DNA of 23,163 nucleotides from Candidatus Helarchaeota archaeon (GTDB taxonomy: Archaea; Asgardarchaeota; Lokiarchaeia; Helarchaeales; HEL-GB-A), in NCBI GenBank assembly GCA_016840125.1, contig JAEOSY010000005.1:1-23163 (forward strand). The letters run 5' to 3'. Below the pieces are notes generated by a model, which was not told the DNA's origin, ran no database searches, and worked only from the letters and a program-made list of their open reading frames with translations. A program made the position numbers and the translations under genes. Each line of letters opens with the position of its first letter. Within the stretch, counting starts at the first letter, position 1. This document shows, one piece after another, positions 15,462 to 23,163 of this stretch.

Positions 15462-16460
15462 TTATTTTTTTCGACTATAGACACGCTCTGCAGTTTTCCA
15501 GCAAATATTTTCACGGGTTTTTTCGCTAAGCTGGTCAAGAAAAATATCATATCGCTGTAACTCAGGTCCCAATCGTTCGAATTTGGTGACGAGATCTGAT
15601 CCAAGACAGATGCGATCACTATAGCTTTCAGTCAGTTCGATCCACTCTGGCTGGGGCTCATTGTTCGGACAGATAACTATATCATAGATAATCCATGAAA
15701 AATCCACGATCAGAAGGGGATAATTCGCTAATAAACGTTCGACCATTTGATGGTAAAAAGGCACGCTAAGCCGACGCGAAATTCCACAGTGAGCTAGAAC
15801 TATGCGCGTACGAGGAAAATCGCGGAGAACCTCTTCTAACTCATGGAGATATACAGGATAATCACTTTTACTTACAGAGGTGACATTTTGATGCATTAAT
15901 ACTGGCAAATCATGTTCAGAGGCAAACTGATAGACGGGCCAGAGCGCACGGTGATTTGCGCGTGCAGTTCCACCGTATGTAAGCGCGGTCAAGTCATCAT
16001 GCCGTAGTAAAAGTTCGCCGATACCACACCAGACATCGGGATATTGCTCATAAATTCGCTTCAGATCACGTATAGCATATTTATCGATGGGATTGAAGCC
16101 GCAAATCAGAGGATAAAGGCGAGATCTCTGCGTTTCAGGTAGACTTCGCACCATTTCTGCCACAACTACATCCGTATAGGCATAATAATAACACCGGGAA
16201 TCATTCGCCAAGTAATAATTTGGCGGATCTCTATCATACTCAGCCCACATTTTTGAAACAGGCAATCCAAAAATCACTGCTTTTTCAACATTCGCACGAT
16301 TCATGGCTTCTATCAATGCATTGCCACCTGGGGTTTCTTGAATGAAGTTCACAACGTGTAGATGTGCATCAAAAATAGAATATTTACTCCCCTGTAAGGG
16401 GGATAAGGAACCAGGTTTGTTCGGGTCTCTTGTCCAGGTGGGAATTTGTTCATTTGGCAT
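15462..16460 (-). CDS. Amidohydrolase family 2 (ACMSD-like) metal-dependent hydrolase
   Basis: The 332-residue TIM-barrel protein has the amidohydrolase-2 ligand set: FDAHLH (His33, His35), a glutamate in IGELLL (Glu149), LMHQN (His190), LAHCG (His224) and GSD (Asp289). Relatives include ACMSD-type decarboxylases and assorted lactone or amide hydrolases; the reaction here is not known. There is no signal peptide. The ATG lies inside the end of the repeat-protein gene (11-base overlap including its stop), so the two are translationally coupled and should be made in fixed ratio. The inserted YYLANDSRCYYYAYTD segment after strand 2 probably covers the active site. Confidence 0.85.
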   Translation of the reverse strand: MPNEQIPTWTRDPNKPGSLSPLQGSKYSIFDAHLHVVNFIQETPGGNALIEAMNRANVEKAVIFGLPVSKMWAEYDRDPPNYYLANDSRCYYYAYTDVVVAEMVRSLPETQRSRLYPLICGFNPIDKYAIRDLKRIYEQYPDVWCGIGELLLRHDDLTALTYGGTARANHRALWPVYQFASEHDLPVLMHQNVTSVSKSDYPVYLHELEEVLRDFPRTRIVLAHCGISRRLSVPFYHQMVERLLANYPLLIVDFSWIIYDIVICPNNEPQPEWIELTESYSDRICLGSDLVTKFERLGPELQRYDIFLDQLSEKTRENICWKTAERVYSRKK

Positions 16461-17205
16461 GTTTTACCCCCAAAATTCTTTCAAGATAAACTGCTTCTTC
16501 AGCGGCAAGATATTTATAGACCTGACGCCACCCATATTCATCTCTGATAATCTGCCACAGTTGTTCTTTAGTAAACTGTTTCAATAGCTTTTTACTAATT
16601 TCATCGGGCATTGCTCGCAGTAAATGTGCTAAATCGCGACGATCTTTTATCATGAGTACGACTTTTTCCCACCCTAAGAGCTCGATGAGCTCCTTTTGGC
16701 GATCAAGGTCTAATGTATACAGGACTAAACTAAGTTCATAACCCGTTTGGATTAGATGCTTTAAATAGTCTTCACCAATCAATTGAAGAACCAATTGGTC
16801 GCATATACCATAAACCCATTGTAAAATCTCAGACAAATCTTCTGCAGAATGGATTATAGTCTGTAATCCCTTCGAACCAAGCGTCTGTAATAATTTTTCT
16901 TCTGCATCATGTTCAGAAAGTGTGGCTAGAATGTCCCGTAAATGTCCGGGAGCCCCTATAATATTCACGATTTTTGAACCCAAGGAGTCAATTAAGAAAA
17001 TTTTATCATCTAATGTCAGTACCTTCAATAAAGCATACAAATCTTGGGAGGTACGAACTATCTTATTTAAGTGTGGACGAAGCTGTTCTAAAACCATACG
17101 GTCATGATGACCTTGTAAAACATCTAATGCCACTGCTAACTCCGCAGCTGTTCCAATTTCAGCAGTCTTATTCTCAATTTTTATAGAAAACCGGTTTTTA
17201 ACCAT
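16450..17205 (-). CDS. Tandem 34-residue helical-repeat protein
   Basis: I take the ATG at 17205 (251 residues); a TTG at 17220 would add five. About seven units with a 34-residue period are visible, each centred on an acidic/polar residue, then LxxxLxxL: ELAVALDVL, DLYALLKVL, HLRDILATL, DLSEILQWV, ELSLVLYTL, DLAHLLRAM and, degenerate, WRQVYKYL. Between them runs a second helix of the form LLxxLGxxxLxxII (for example LLQTLGSKGLQTII). This predicts a curved alpha-solenoid scaffold without enzymatic residues. Similar LG-xxx-L-xx-I repeats are, as I recall, found in Legionella effectors. It leads a two-gene operon with the amidohydrolase, overlapping it by 11 bases, so it probably binds or targets that enzyme. 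No signal peptide or membrane segment is present. Confidence 0.75.
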   Translation of the reverse strand: MVKNRFSIKIENKTAEIGTAAELAVALDVLQGHHDRMVLEQLRPHLNKIVRTSQDLYALLKVLTLDDKIFLIDSLGSKIVNIIGAPGHLRDILATLSEHDAEEKLLQTLGSKGLQTIIHSAEDLSEILQWVYGICDQLVLQLIGEDYLKHLIQTGYELSLVLYTLDLDRQKELIELLGWEKVVLMIKDRRDLAHLLRAMPDEISKKLLKQFTKEQLWQIIRDEYGWRQVYKYLAAEEAVYLERILGVKHAK

Positions 17206-17225
17206 AATTTTGACATCCAATTATC

Positions 17226-17257
17226 AATAATGCAATTAACGTAAGTAATAATGCAAT
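17226..17257. repeat. 11-bp direct repeat, 21-bp spacing, in a divergent promoter
   Basis: AATAATGCAAT occurs at 17226-17236 and again at 17247-17257, exactly 21 bases apart, which puts both copies on the same face of the helix. They lie between the divergent repeat-protein and membrane-protein genes. A TATAAA (17271-17276) follows, 40 bases before the ATG at 17316. An operator pair is a reasonable reading. Confidence 0.45.
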
Positions 17258-17315
17258 AATTAATGAAAGTTATAAATCGATTCACTTTTTAGACCTTTGA
17301 TGGCATTGAATAATA

Positions 17316-18605
17316 ATGACTTTTAATAAGACATCCCTAGAGAAAACAGGCTTTTTCGCGGCCCGGCTGTTTGGATTTGTAGAAATTTTTATTTTATTTG
17401 GGTTCCAGTTCTTTTGGGTCATTTATGCTGGGGATCTGCTTTATAACGAAAGTATGTGGGATTTATTAGCCCTGCTCGGACCAATTGTCATAGGAATTGC
17501 AATAGGGTTTTTGTGCTATGTTGAAGAATTCAGAGCAGCACTCCGGAAGGTTGAATGGTTAATTCATCTATTAGTATGCTCAGTCATTTTAGTCATACTC
17601 CTACTTGTGCAGATAAGAAATGAATTTAATCCGGCTATACCCTATACATGGTTATTTCATTTTTGGTTGGTGTTTTTTGGGTTCGTGTTAGTTTCGAATA
17701 TCGTCTCGAATATTGATAAACCTTCGTTATTAACGTATTTTAGGGAGCGAAAACGCTTACTTCTGCTACTTGGGGTAGGGATAATAATTTGGATAATAAC
17801 CCTAGGTTTAGTTGTAGTTAGTCGAAATCCTGTTTTTTACTGGGTTACAGCTATAATTTATCATGCAATAATGATTCCCATTTCTTTAACACGGCAATAC
17901 ACGGATGAGGACAACTTAAAACTGAGGGAAGACGATTTTAACTCATATAGAACTTTTAAAAATGTTAAAGATATGTTTCGATGGTCTTCAATAAAGAAAG
18001 CTGGGACACTTAATCTTTTTAGGGCTTTTTTTCGCGGGTTTTTTCTCTTCATCTTACTAGTGGTCTCATGGAATTTATGGGCATTCGCGAATGGTGCCCT
18101 TGGTTCAATTGAAGATAATTATTATTTAATCTATGGAATTTTTTTCGAGCCGCTGTTCTATGGTGGGATGACCGTCGGGATAATAGTTCTGTTCTTAGAG
18201 GTAAAGCAAAAAATTCGGCTTTCTTACCTAGGGGATTTAATTGCGATAGCAATAGTAGGATTATCTTTACTGGACGTTTATTTTTTGGCTCCCTTTGTTA
18301 TGGGTTACCTTATAGTGATGATATTTCTGTTGGGCGCAAATCTAAATCCCATTAGCTCTGCAATCTATGGAGTTTTCCTTCAAATTACTTGGTTAGCGGG
18401 ATTGGTTCTCTTCATTTTTAATGGTGTGTTTATTAGCTTCGATATCACAGCATTGATTAACACAATCCTTTTTGGAATTACAGGCGGTCTTCTGGGAATC
18501 TCACTAATTTTTCAGGCAGCTGAGAAAATCCTACATAGAAGTGATGTCCCTAACATGATTGGGACGGAATTAAAGATTAATGATACCATGGAGGCTGTTA
18601 AGTGA
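17316..18605 (+). CDS. Polytopic membrane protein of unknown family
   Basis: The 429-residue product has about eleven to twelve hydrophobic segments: roughly 14-36, 46-68, 83-100, 111-130, 147-168, 172-190, then a charged cytoplasmic loop (192-230, with TDEDNLKLREDDFNSYRTFKN), and five more from 240 to 405 before a polar tail. The arrangement of six helices, a loop and further helices recalls flippase or transporter folds, but I see no diagnostic motif. The stop overlaps the GTG of the glycoside hydrolase gene by four bases, so the two are translationally coupled and probably act together at the cell surface, for example on an exopolysaccharide or a surface glycan. Confidence 0.75.
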   Translation: MTFNKTSLEKTGFFAARLFGFVEIFILFGFQFFWVIYAGDLLYNESMWDLLALLGPIVIGIAIGFLCYVEEFRAALRKVEWLIHLLVCSVILVILLLVQIRNEFNPAIPYTWLFHFWLVFFGFVLVSNIVSNIDKPSLLTYFRERKRLLLLLGVGIIIWIITLGLVVVSRNPVFYWVTAIIYHAIMIPISLTRQYTDEDNLKLREDDFNSYRTFKNVKDMFRWSSIKKAGTLNLFRAFFRGFFLFILLVVSWNLWAFANGALGSIEDNYYLIYGIFFEPLFYGGMTVGIIVLFLEVKQKIRLSYLGDLIAIAIVGLSLLDVYFLAPFVMGYLIVMIFLLGANLNPISSAIYGVFLQITWLAGLVLFIFNGVFISFDITALINTILFGITGGLLGISLIFQAAEKILHRSDVPNMIGTELKINDTMEAVK

Positions 18606-20086
18606 AATCTAAGACAGGTTCCAATCAAAATAAGAGAGTGCGTAAGAAGGGAATTCTTATTGTTGTGGTTATGCTTGTAGGGCTTATGGTGCCCTTTTTA
18701 TTGCTTGCCGTTTCAGTTAAAGCTCCGCCTATGAATGCTCCCACGCCATTACAAATTCCGATCGATGATATATGTGGCATGTGTCATCTTGGGTCAGATA
18801 ATAGCAGCTCGCAGGAATGGGTGAACATGAAAGAGTTGGGGGCGAATTGGACGCGAGTAGATTTCCACTGGGGTGGAATTGAAACGTCAGATGATGTTTG
18901 GTATTGGGATCACTGGGATGACTTTATAAATGCATCAGAACAGCATAAAGTGAAGGTATTAGCCCTGTTATTGTATGATAATGTAAATGTCGAAACCGTC
19001 AACCCCGAAAGTGATAAATATATTCATCCAAATGATATACCATACTTCTTAGATTACGTTAATCAGACTGTTAGACGCTATAAGGACCGAGTCGCCGCGT
19101 GGGAAATCTGGAATGAGCCAAACATTGATTTTTGGGATGGTCCCATCGATCACTTTTACGAGTTATTTAATCAGACGAGGGAATTAATCCATCAGATTGA
19201 AATAGAGTTCGGACAGAATTTGACCGTCCTTAGTTCCGCCATGGCATCCTCCACGGCAGGGTTTGTGTTTGACGAACTTGAAAAGATGTTCGAATTAGGC
19301 ATTATGGAGCATATCGACGTCGTCCCGCTTCATTTCTATAGCTATGATGCTGATTCGCTTTACCGTGGTATCATGCAGACAATGATCGTCGGGGAAAAAT
19401 ACGGCTTTGAAGGCGAATACTGGATTACAGAAATCGGGAATCCAACGGGTGGGCAATATCCCTGGCGGGTCTCGCAAGAGCAGCTTGCCAAGAACGTTAT
19501 TAAAATGCATGTTATTTCTTCGAATTTGAAAGTGAAGAAAGTTATGTGGTACCATGACCTAGATGCAGTCAATCCAGACCCCTATGATTCTGAGGGGTAT
19601 TTCGGGGTGCTCTATGGGAATGGAACCTGGAAGCCTGCCGCTTACGCTTACAGCTTATTCAGTAATCACTGTTCCAACAGCATACTCTACCAAGATCTTG
19701 TCATCAAACAGGGAAGCGTTTCCGCTACGGATCTTATGGCTACCTTATACCGTAGAAATAACGGCAATTCGACCCTTATCATGTGGTACGATCCCACACT
19801 CTATATGGAAGGGACAATCGAAGTCACCCTAGACCTCTCAGAAATGGGTGACGTAATAATCCATGATATTTACACCGGTGCTAATCAAACACTTACGGGT
19901 GATACCGTTGTAGTTGGATCTTCGCCAATTTTTATCACATTTCAGGCAACTAATATCTCCAATCCTGTTACATTGCATATTAAAGAATCAGGAATTGCTA
20001 TTACTCTCTATATAATCATTTTTATAGTGCTTATTAGCTCACTTGGACTTGCAGTAAAAGTAAACAAGAGGAGTCAAATAGAATAG
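18602..20086 (+). CDS. Membrane-anchored clan GH-A glycoside hydrolase (GH39/GH5-like)
   Basis: The GTG-started 494-residue protein has a basic N-terminus and one membrane segment (17-39), an external catalytic barrel, a beta-sandwich from about 385, and a second hydrophobic segment near the C-terminus (about 467-484) before KVNKRSQIE. The clan GH-A catalytic pair is clear: WEIWNEPN with acid/base Glu172 and YWITEIGNP with nucleophile Glu277. This layout resembles GH39 enzymes, including the anchored exopolysaccharide hydrolase PslG, though GH5 or related families are possible. About ten N-x-S/T sequons fit an extracellular, N-glycosylated protein. It should cut a beta-linked glycan outside the cell. 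It overlaps the upstream membrane protein by four bases. CGMCH (58-62) spells a haem-c motif, probably by chance. Confidence 0.85.
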   Translation: MKSKTGSNQNKRVRKKGILIVVVMLVGLMVPFLLLAVSVKAPPMNAPTPLQIPIDDICGMCHLGSDNSSSQEWVNMKELGANWTRVDFHWGGIETSDDVWYWDHWDDFINASEQHKVKVLALLLYDNVNVETVNPESDKYIHPNDIPYFLDYVNQTVRRYKDRVAAWEIWNEPNIDFWDGPIDHFYELFNQTRELIHQIEIEFGQNLTVLSSAMASSTAGFVFDELEKMFELGIMEHIDVVPLHFYSYDADSLYRGIMQTMIVGEKYGFEGEYWITEIGNPTGGQYPWRVSQEQLAKNVIKMHVISSNLKVKKVMWYHDLDAVNPDPYDSEGYFGVLYGNGTWKPAAYAYSLFSNHCSNSILYQDLVIKQGSVSATDLMATLYRRNNGNSTLIMWYDPTLYMEGTIEVTLDLSEMGDVIIHDIYTGANQTLTGDTVVVGSSPIFITFQATNISNPVTLHIKESGIAITLYIIIFIVLISSLGLAVKVNKRSQIE

Positions 20087-20128
20087 CTCCTTTTCCGCTC
20101 GTTTTATTTCCTTTAGTATTGGATGAAA

Positions 20129-20136
20129 TTTATAAA
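20129..20136 (+). promoter_or_regulatory. TATA box giving a leaderless transcript
   Basis: TTTATAAA is centred about 27 bases before the ATG at 20159. No Shine-Dalgarno sequence is seen between them, so transcription should begin at about the start codon. Confidence 0.55.
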
Positions 20137-20158
20137 TTGAAATTTTCAAGAGTTTGTT

Positions 20159-20653
20159 ATGTATGATATTGGAAAGGTCAAAGGTATCCATTTCTGTTTG
20201 CTGGTTTTTGCACGGGGAAAATGGAAAAAGAACTACGGGGAAACGCTCACCAAAAAACTACGATCTGACTGGTTCAAAATAGTGGCTTCAAAAGAAACTG
20301 AATTATTCGATCCTAAGAAGCTAGGGAAAAAACTGGGTGAATGTAAAATATGTGCCGAAGCCTATGAATTTTTTAAAAAGGAACAGGGGAAAGATAAGGG
20401 ATTTATTTTGTTTTCACATTTTGTACCCGAGGATATTAAATCATTACTCGATCCTCTCATAGAAGACCCGCAAGTTCAAAAAATCTACTACCTCGAACAA
20501 AACGCTGCATATTTTCTGATACCTCCAGATCAGTTCATCGCGAAACTTCAATCAAAAATTAAGAAACAAGTCTCGAAGAGGGAATTTTTTCAGATAGTCG
20601 ACCAAGGGCAGTTTGAAACAGGAGTGTTATACAAAATCTTTCCACGATTATAA
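20159..20653 (+). CDS. Uncharacterised 164-residue cytoplasmic protein
   Basis: I do not recognise this family. The protein starts MYDIGKVKGIHFCLLVFARGKW, a beta-strand-rich segment, then a basic stretch (KKNYGETLTKKLRSDWFK). A single CKIC pair at about 62-65 leads a helix (AEAYEFFKKEQGKDKG), followed by alternating strands and helices (FILFSHFVPEDIKSLLDPL, VQKIYYLEQNAAYFLIPPDQF) and a basic C-terminus. There are no membrane segments. It is a plausible globular alpha/beta protein, perhaps nucleotide- or nucleic-acid-binding given its basic surface, but nothing in the sequence proves that. The gene converges on kptA with seven bases between the stops, and its promoter suggests leaderless translation. 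Confidence 0.7.
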   Translation: MYDIGKVKGIHFCLLVFARGKWKKNYGETLTKKLRSDWFKIVASKETELFDPKKLGKKLGECKICAEAYEFFKKEQGKDKGFILFSHFVPEDIKSLLDPLIEDPQVQKIYYLEQNAAYFLIPPDQFIAKLQSKIKKQVSKREFFQIVDQGQFETGVLYKIFPRL

Positions 20654-20660
20654 TCTAATT

Positions 20661-21308
20661 TTAAGAGTTTATTTTGATAAAAGCGTTTGGAATAAAAGCC
20701 GATACAAAAATTGTCTTGCCCGCTTGCCAGATTTGAATCCCCTCCTGCACAGCTTTTTTCACATCAACTTCTAATATGATTAATTCGCCCTTATGCCGTC
20801 GCCCTACAATTTCCGCATCCTTAAGCGAAGTAGTTAAATGCACTAGATTTCGTCCCATCGGCTTAAGTCCTTCCTGCTTTATTTTCTGGTACGCCCGCAG
20901 ATTCGTTCCATGATATAAGAGTTCAGGTAAATCGGTCCGTGTAACTTCAATCTTGATATTCTTCAAGGAATGGCCGTATCTGGCACGGATCCTATCATTT
21001 CTTATTTCAAACCGCCCTTTTAAATCTAGAAAAATCAGCGCATCTATGACCTTTCGAGAGATCCAAGGGGAGTTTCGAACTGTTTTTAGAATAGTTATCA
21101 GATCCTCTATTGGAATTTGCGTAAACCCCTTAACATCCAGTTCAATACCGATGCGACTGGGATTATGACGTAAATTATAGCTGAGAAATTTACTTAAATT
21201 CCGACGTTGTTTTTCGGATAAAATAAATTTCCGTGGATGCTCGCAATTCTTAGGGTTAGGAGAATAGTCCTGACAGGTTTCACAATAATAGTAGTTCTCT
21301 ATTGACAT
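20661..21308 (-). CDS. kptA: RNA 2'-phosphotransferase with N-terminal zinc ribbon (Tpt1/KptA)
   Basis: The 215-residue protein would remove an internal 2'-phosphate from RNA using NAD+, making ADP-ribose 1'',2''-cyclic phosphate. An N-terminal knuckle (Cys9, Cys12, Cys22, His24) precedes the KptA domain. LSKFLSYNLRHNP gives the catalytic Arg47-His48 pair; IRARYGHS (107-114) gives the second arginine (Arg108) with a Tyr where many members have Gln; LYHGT (131-135) and VHLTT (156-160) form the NAD pocket; GRRHKG supplies the last arginine. All expected catalytic residues seem present. In eukaryotes the enzyme completes tRNA splicing; in archaea, whose ligase leaves no 2'-phosphate, its substrate is uncertain, with ADP-ribose capping of RNA or repair as alternatives. 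Confidence 0.93.
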   Translation of the reverse strand: MSIENYYYCETCQDYSPNPKNCEHPRKFILSEKQRRNLSKFLSYNLRHNPSRIGIELDVKGFTQIPIEDLITILKTVRNSPWISRKVIDALIFLDLKGRFEIRNDRIRARYGHSLKNIKIEVTRTDLPELLYHGTNLRAYQKIKQEGLKPMGRNLVHLTTSLKDAEIVGRRHKGELIILEVDVKKAVQEGIQIWQAGKTIFVSAFIPNAFIKINS

Positions 21309-21442
21309 TGAAAATAAAAATCATTTGGGTTTTAATAAGGCTTCGATTAGAGTCTCAGCAGTCGAGTGTGTGGAAGGTAAAGTTAAACGATATAAATTTA
21401 AAGAGTGAGGGAGATGAAATGAAAACTATAAAAAGAGAGCGA

Positions 21443-23163
21443 TCATAATCGATCTAATCTGTTTGTTATATCGTGATACTCATTACTAATGATCTTTGCA
21501 ACACGATCTGCTTGAAGTCTATCTAATTCATAGTAAGCAGCGTTAAATTTTTCTGAGAGAGCTTTTGCAAATCCAAGATTGAATCTTGTTAAGTCAGTAT
21601 CAATACAAATAAGAGGAATTTTATGATTCACAAATAAATCGCTTAAAATCTCTTGATCCTCCGAAAATGAATCATATAGGGGGACATTTTGTTTTCCATC
21701 AGATAGTAGAATAATTAAAGGAAGGAGACCTCTACAATTTTGTTCTGTAATAGCAATTTGCAGTGCCTTCTGGAGCCCCGCACTGAGAGGTGTTTTTCCA
21801 CCAGTGGGAATAATTGAGAGGAATTCAGTAGCCAGTTCTATGCTATTGGTGGGGGGAAGAACGAGGCGGGCGTCATGCCCGGAGAATGTAATCAGGCTGA
21901 TTTTATCTTTTCTGATATAAACTTCTTCTAATAGGCTGAAAATAGCTCCTTTTGCAGCAGACATTCGTTTATTTGCCGCCATTGATCCGCTGGTGTCGAG
22001 AACGAAGATAATAAGAACATTTGTTGGACTTCTTCTGACTTTTAATCGATAATGATTTGATTCAATACAGAAGTTCTCATGTTTTTTGATGGAATCGATT
22101 ACTGCTGCGCGTAAGGTGGCATCCAATGCGAGGTCCTGTATTTTTTCCTTTTTTAAAGGCCGTCTAAATTTATAATAATGGCCATTTCTATTGTAACTTT
22201 TGCTGAAACTCTTCCGGCTCTTCGTTCTTTGGTGTAATTCTTGGATATTCCGCTTTAAAATTTCTTTACGTGCTTGATCTGTGATTCCATCTCCGATTTC
22301 GAATATTTGTTCTTCAACGAATTGCAGGTCATCGAGATTATGGTCACGTTTCAGATTCTCGAGATCTGTGGGAGTTATGGGGAATATCTCTGTGGGTTCC
22401 GTTTCTTCAGGGGGAATTTCCTCCGTCTCTGGTGTTTCAAGGTCTGCTTCATGTTGAGGTTCAATTGATTCAGGTTCTTGGGGGAGTGATTCCTCAGGGT
22501 TTTTTTCGGATTTAGGGTCATCGGAAAGCTCATTTGGAGGAGATTCTATTTGCGGAGGTGATTTAATATCAATCTCATCTTTTAATTTATCCAAATATTC
22601 GGTAAATTCTCCAGGATCAAACTTTCTTTGTTTAAAAGGGCCTTTTCGCAATCGATGGGGTAAGGATAAAATCATCGATTCCTTAATATCATTGTAGGTC
22701 ACTAATTTTCTACCATTGAATGCAGCAAGTGTTTGGGCGGTTTTTGCGATGGTGATATCAGCGCGATGCCCATCCACACCAAATTCTATACAAACAAGGG
22801 AGATAAATTTGAAAAATTTTTCAGGGAGTACAACTTGATGAAGAATTTCCATAGCATGAATAATTTGATTTCTCAATTTTTCTTGTGTTTTCAAAAACTT
22901 TTGTTTAAATCCTTCCTGATCATTATCGAATTCTTGCCTAGATTTTATAATTTTAATCCGTTTCTCTAACTCTTGTTCACCCTTCACTTCGATGCATAGA
23001 CCAAAGCGATCCAGTAGCTGAGGTCGAAGATCCCCCTCCTCTGGGTTCATAGTACCAATCAGAATGAATTTTGCCGGATGAAAGAAAGAGATATTTTCCC
23101 GTTCAATGATATTATATCCCATTGCTGCGGCATCTAGAAGTAGATCAGCTACATGGTTATCCA
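21443..23163 (-). CDS. ChlI/ChlD-like AAA+ and VWA metal-chelatase protein, 5' end cut by window
   Basis: The frame is open to the window edge, where it reads DNHVADLLLDAAAMGYN, so the true start and Walker A lie outside. Visible AAA+ parts are FILIGTMNPEEG (sensor 1), LRPQLLDRFG (arginine finger) and GHRADITIAKTAQ, the sensor 2 motif of magnesium-chelatase ATPases. An acidic, proline-rich linker (about 188-250 from the internal ATG at 23122) follows, then a VWA domain with the metal site DTSGS (376-380), GGKTPLSAG and LLSDGKQN. This is the fused ChlI-ChlD type. With a CobN/ChlH subunit, such proteins insert Mg, Co or Ni into tetrapyrroles; no large subunit is seen here, so the metal is open. 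Cobalt would fit the B12-using genes nearby. Confidence 0.9.
   Translation of the reverse strand, partial: DNHVADLLLDAAAMGYNIIERENISFFHPAKFILIGTMNPEEGDLRPQLLDRFGLCIEVKGEQELEKRIKIIKSRQEFDNDQEGFKQKFLKTQEKLRNQIIHAMEILHQVVLPEKFFKFISLVCIEFGVDGHRADITIAKTAQTLAAFNGRKLVTYNDIKESMILSLPHRLRKGPFKQRKFDPGEFTEYLDKLKDEIDIKSPPQIESPPNELSDDPKSEKNPEESLPQEPESIEPQHEADLETPETEEIPPEETEPTEIFPITPTDLENLKRDHNLDDLQFVEEQIFEIGDGITDQARKEILKRNIQELHQRTKSRKSFSKSYNRNGHYYKFRRPLKKEKIQDLALDATLRAAVIDSIKKHENFCIESNHYRLKVRRSPTNVLIIFVLDTSGSMAANKRMSAAKGAIFSLLEEVYIRKDKISLITFSGHDARLVLPPTNSIELATEFLSIIPTGGKTPLSAGLQKALQIAITEQNCRGLLPLIILLSDGKQNVPLYDSFSEDQEILSDLFVNHKIPLICIDTDLTRFNLGFAKALSEKFNAAYYELDRLQADRVAKIISNEYHDITNRLDRL

Noticed and set aside
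18773..18787. CGMCH as a haem-c binding site in the glycoside hydrolase
   Set aside because: A single CxxCH in the first barrel strand region, with no cytochrome features or maturation genes near; likely chance.
1..23163. CRISPR array, tRNA or rRNA genes
   Set aside because: No regularly spaced repeats and no tRNA T-loop/acceptor pattern or rRNA-like stretch were found on reading through the window.

Overview
This window looks archaeal, and an Asgard lineage (Lokiarchaeia-like) is my best guess. It is A+T-rich. Many starts carry GGTGAT- or GGAG-type ribosome binding sites, while other genes have a TATA-like box 20-30 bases before the ATG, as in leaderless archaeal transcripts. Gene content fits archaea: a divergent methylmalonyl-CoA mutase locus with a separate B12-binding subunit and MeaB GTPase, a Zn-ribbon RNA 2'-phosphotransferase, VapBC and AbrB/PIN pairs, a TnpB remnant and membrane-anchored surface proteins. 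No rRNA, tRNA, CRISPR array or ribosomal protein gene was seen, so the phylum remains an inference.

Layout. 69-551 is a small secreted or anchored protein gene that has lost both its ATG (now ATA) and an internal codon (now TGA). 648-4010 is a corrinoid methyl-transfer locus: a corrinoid protein and a tagatose-3-epimerase-like TIM barrel on the minus strand, facing away from a UroD-type methyltransferase, with a dead TnpB fragment and a hairpin between them. 4059-6230 is a divergent STAS-domain protein and GH13 alpha-glucosidase pair. 6294-8320 holds a beta-helix remnant, an intact SDR, a small unknown gene and a second SDR that is clearly a pseudogene. 8440-11202 holds a VapBC pair, an UlaG-like metallo-hydrolase and two small membrane proteins, one resembling VIT1/CCC1 transporters. 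11250-15450 is the B12-dependent mutase locus: small subunit then MeaB on minus, large subunit divergent on plus, followed by an AbrB/PIN pair whose toxin is frameshifted, and then the 3' tail of a second, lost mutase gene. 15462-17205 is a translationally coupled pair, a 34-residue helical-repeat protein and an amidohydrolase. 17316-20086 is a second coupled pair, a polytopic membrane protein and a doubly anchored glycoside hydrolase. 20159-23163 holds an unrecognised gene, KptA, and a ChlI/ChlD-like AAA+/VWA chelatase protein that runs off the right edge.

Two themes stand out. The first is cobalamin: a corrinoid protein, a UroD-type methyltransferase, a B12-dependent mutase with its GTPase chaperone and, possibly, a metal chelatase. 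The second is decay: six separate broken genes in 23 kb (lost start plus nonsense, truncated transposase, beta-helix tail, deleted SDR, frameshifted PIN toxin, mutase tail), most of them lying between intact operons.
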